A DNA stretch of 64,000 nt from the NCBI RefSeq assembly GCF_020360975.1, contig NW_025408673.1, forward strand, positions 1,736,001-1,800,000. The letters are read 5' to 3'. How positions within the stretch are numbered: position 1 is the stretch's first letter; each line of letters opens with the position of its first letter. The notes below the pieces were generated by a model, which saw only the letters and a program-made list of their open reading frames with translations, had not been told where the DNA came from and searched no databases. Made by a program: the position numbers and the translations under genes. Positions 61,860 to 64,000 of the stretch are shown in pieces. This DNA is from Hirsutella rhossiliensis (Eukaryota; Ascomycota; Sordariomycetes; Hypocreales; Ophiocordycipitaceae).

Positions 61860-64000
61860 CTCTTATAGCGCGATATAGTAGTTAACTAGTTAAGGCCTCT
61901 TCGTTATATATATTAAGTATTTACTTAAGAGATAAAGAATAAAGAGATATATCCTTAAAATAGACCCTTATTATAGATAATATTCTAGCTATATTAAAGA
62001 TATCGCTACCTATAGGTATAAGACTACCGACTTACTAAGAAAAGCTTACGGCTTTATAAGCGCGTATTAAGGAGCTAAAGGAGACGAAATACTTATAAGA
62101 CCGCGTTATATAATTAAAGGGGGAAATTACTAAACGCGCTAGTACTATCGCTATCTATTTAGGAAAGCGTCGACGGTCTTACTCCCTTAAATTAAACGGT
62201 AGTTATAGTAGCGAGGTTAAGATTAAAAATATCGCTTAATTATCTTAACCTACTAATATATAGAAACGTTGAAACTAGACTTACGATCTAAAGGACCCCT
62301 TTAAGGCAGCGCCTAGACGCTTTTATCGCGATAAAATAAAGATCCTTTACGCGGTAGATTATATATATAGTAACTATAAAGCGAGATAGCGCTAATACCT
62401 TAAAGAATAAACGCCGATTAACTAAACTAAATATAGTATAGATTAAGTATACTTTAAGGAATAGATACTTATCTTAATTAAGGATACTATAAATAAGGAG
62501 ATACTATTAGTAATATAATTAAAGGAGGCTTACTAATAAAAAAGCTAGTCCCCCTTAAAGTTTAGCTTATACCTTAACTCCTTAAAGAGGTATTTTAAAC
62601 GCTTATTAGAAAAAGCGTATACTCTTATATTTTTCGCTAAGCTAAAGCTATAACTTTAAGACTAAATTAGCCTTTATTTAATACTTATTTATACCTATTA
62701 ATAGGAAGAGCTTATATAAGTCGCTTAACGATATTAAGATACTACTACTAATAAGAGGCGACGTACTAATACTACTTCTACCCTTAAAGGAACCGGGAAT
62801 AAAAGTAGTACTATACCCTAAGGTAGTATATATAAGAGAAGGAATTAAAGAGGCCGATAAGCTAGGCTAAATTATTAAGGAAATACTACTAATATAACTA
62901 ATAACTAGTAAGCTAGCGATATACTTATTAAGGGCTAAACTAAAGGACGTTATTAAGGAAGAGGATCTTTTACTTAATTAGGAATTATATATTTTTAATA
63001 TAATAAGCTAAGACACCTATCTATAAAATATACTAATTCTTTAAAAGTAAAAACCCTAGTAAAGACTCTTAGACTTAATATTATAAAATAAAGAAAAAGT
63101 AAGGTATTAAAGTAAACGCCTCTCCCTTAGTAAACTTAATACTTATAAGATAGTTACTTAAAACTCTTATAACGATATTAAGGCAAAACCTTACTAAAGT
63201 CCTTATATATATAGATACTTATAGTACTATTAACCTTATAGATATATACTTTACTTAATAGTAAGGATTACTATAAATAGTACTATTATACTCTAAGTTA
63301 TTAAGGCTTAGTAATAGTAAGGTAAAAGAGTATAAAGTATAGTTAATACTACTTTAAATAATAGATATAAGAAGTACTAAAAAGATAACTACTTATTTCT
63401 ATATTAGTACTAATAAGTTAACGCTAAACGATTAAGTATTAATCCTTTTATTAGTTACTACCTTAAAGGATAAATATATTTATATTATCTTATAAAAACA
63501 ATAGTAGTAGTTTAAGTATTAACTAAGTAGCGAAACCTTATAAAATCCTTATAGATTCCTTTAAGAATATAAGAATAAAGTAAGGGTATATATAATAGCG
63601 CTTAATCCTAAGCTAATCTTATTACTAGATAAAGATAAGGATAAAGGGATTTTATAAGAAGAATAGGCCGAAATCATACTAACTCTTTACTAGTTTAAAG
63701 ATACTTTCTTAGCTAATAAATCTAACTTATTACTAGCTAAAAAAGGAACGGATTACTTAATTAATTTAATCCTTAATATAGAACCCTCTTATAAATCGAT
63801 TTACCTTATATCGTAAAGGGAACTCTAAGTATTATACGACTAGATCTAAGACGTAATAAAAAGGAAAATAGTCTAAGAGTTAAAGAGCCTAGCTAAGGCG
63901 CTTATCCTTTTTATTTTAAAAAAGGATAGTACCTTATAGCTATATATAGACTACTAAGGACTTAATTAGGTTATATAAAAGAATTAATACCCTTTACCCC
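61860..64000 (+). pseudogene. Gypsy G3 gag-pol relic (partial)
   Basis: The plus strand shows gag with a charged coiled amino part near 62040-62200. The capsid segment 'LKFSLYLNSLKRYFK' lies near 62560-62600, then 'FFAKLKL'. A protease-like 'IYIDTYSTINLIDIYF' follows near 63205-63250. The start of RT near 63810-63970 reads 'RELQVLYD', then 'LAKALILFILKKDSTL', then 'IDYQGLNQV' with RIP changes. It matches G1 in reverse from 19850 to about 17590. Stops are common. The RT catalytic box is beyond the window. Confidence 0.8.

Larger units (their letters stand above)
61539..64000 (+). mobile_element. Gypsy G3, plus orientation, runs off the right edge
   Basis: It starts with a 257-bp LTR (61539-61795) that is the reverse complement of the G1 LTR, followed by gag and protease and the beginning of RT. 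It was inserted in the gag/protease region of G2 in the opposite direction. The right half, second LTR and antisense gene would lie outside the window, so the target duplication cannot be checked (left flank is a T run at 61534-61538). Confidence 0.85.

Noticed and set aside
1..64000. Mitochondrial or other organelle DNA, suggested by high AT
   Set aside because: CpG is common while CpA/TpG are nearly absent, and the contents are nuclear retrotransposons with transition-type differences between copies. This points to RIP rather than organelle bias.

Overview
This window looks like a gene-free, AT-rich, transposon-packed block from a filamentous ascomycete (Pezizomycotina) that performs repeat-induced point mutation (RIP). 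CpA and its complement TpG are nearly absent over most of the 64 kb, TpA is everywhere, and CpG, CpT and CpC persist. That is the mark of C-to-T change at CpA on both strands. RIP has turned Gln and Trp codons into stops and removed most ATGs, so no intact gene remains. Every feature below was recognised by reading through stops and using partner copies. No host gene, rRNA, CRISPR array or intact tRNA gene was seen.

Layout: (1) 1-1190, minus-strand Gypsy gag relic (Gypsy W); 1190-2940, an unassigned stretch with one unidentified minus-strand coding relic; about 2950-9290, a minus-strand chromodomain Gypsy (Gypsy B). (2) 9636-22753, a 5'-truncated Tad1-like LINE (plus strand), broken by a small TRIM-like LTR element (9750-10437) and a complete Gypsy G1 (12343-20115, minus). 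(3) 22831-34720, a rearranged Copia X (copy A), broken by a second, near full-length LINE (24681-32038). (4) about 34785-37470, part of a plus-strand Gypsy Z, cut by Gypsy G2 (37471-61538, minus). G2 itself carries a complete Copia Y (39223-44632), a complete plus-strand Copia X (47319-59891) that holds an inverted Copia X in its gag (48687-54938), and a plus-strand Gypsy G3 (from 61539, running off the window). Exact 5-bp target duplications support the TRIM, G1 and Copia Y insertions. A 16-bp duplication supports the LINE, and 5-bp duplications (one with a C/T difference) support the two nested Copia X insertions.

How the pieces relate: Copia X, Copia Y and the TRIM share a primer-binding site (gttataagcccgg) just after the LTR. 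It matches the complement of the initiator tRNA-Met anticodon arm, so it implies copia-type half-tRNA priming. They also share the same polypurine tract (ctaagggggt) before the 3' LTR. The TRIM has no coding capacity, so it was probably mobilised by such a Copia. Its structure is odd: a third, different LTR lies in the middle and tRNA T-arm-like sequence lies inside. Gypsy G carries an extra gene on the strand opposite to gag-pol, with one predicted phase-0 intron. The LINE carries a 2.6-kb 3' module with an antisense coding relic in both copies. These antisense passenger genes and the TRIM are the least ordinary contents of the window.

Degree of RIP follows nesting depth. The innermost Copia X keeps an intact YVDD reverse-transcriptase box, its host has YVNN, and copy A has YINN. 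G1 keeps the ATG of its antisense gene, while G2 has ATA.
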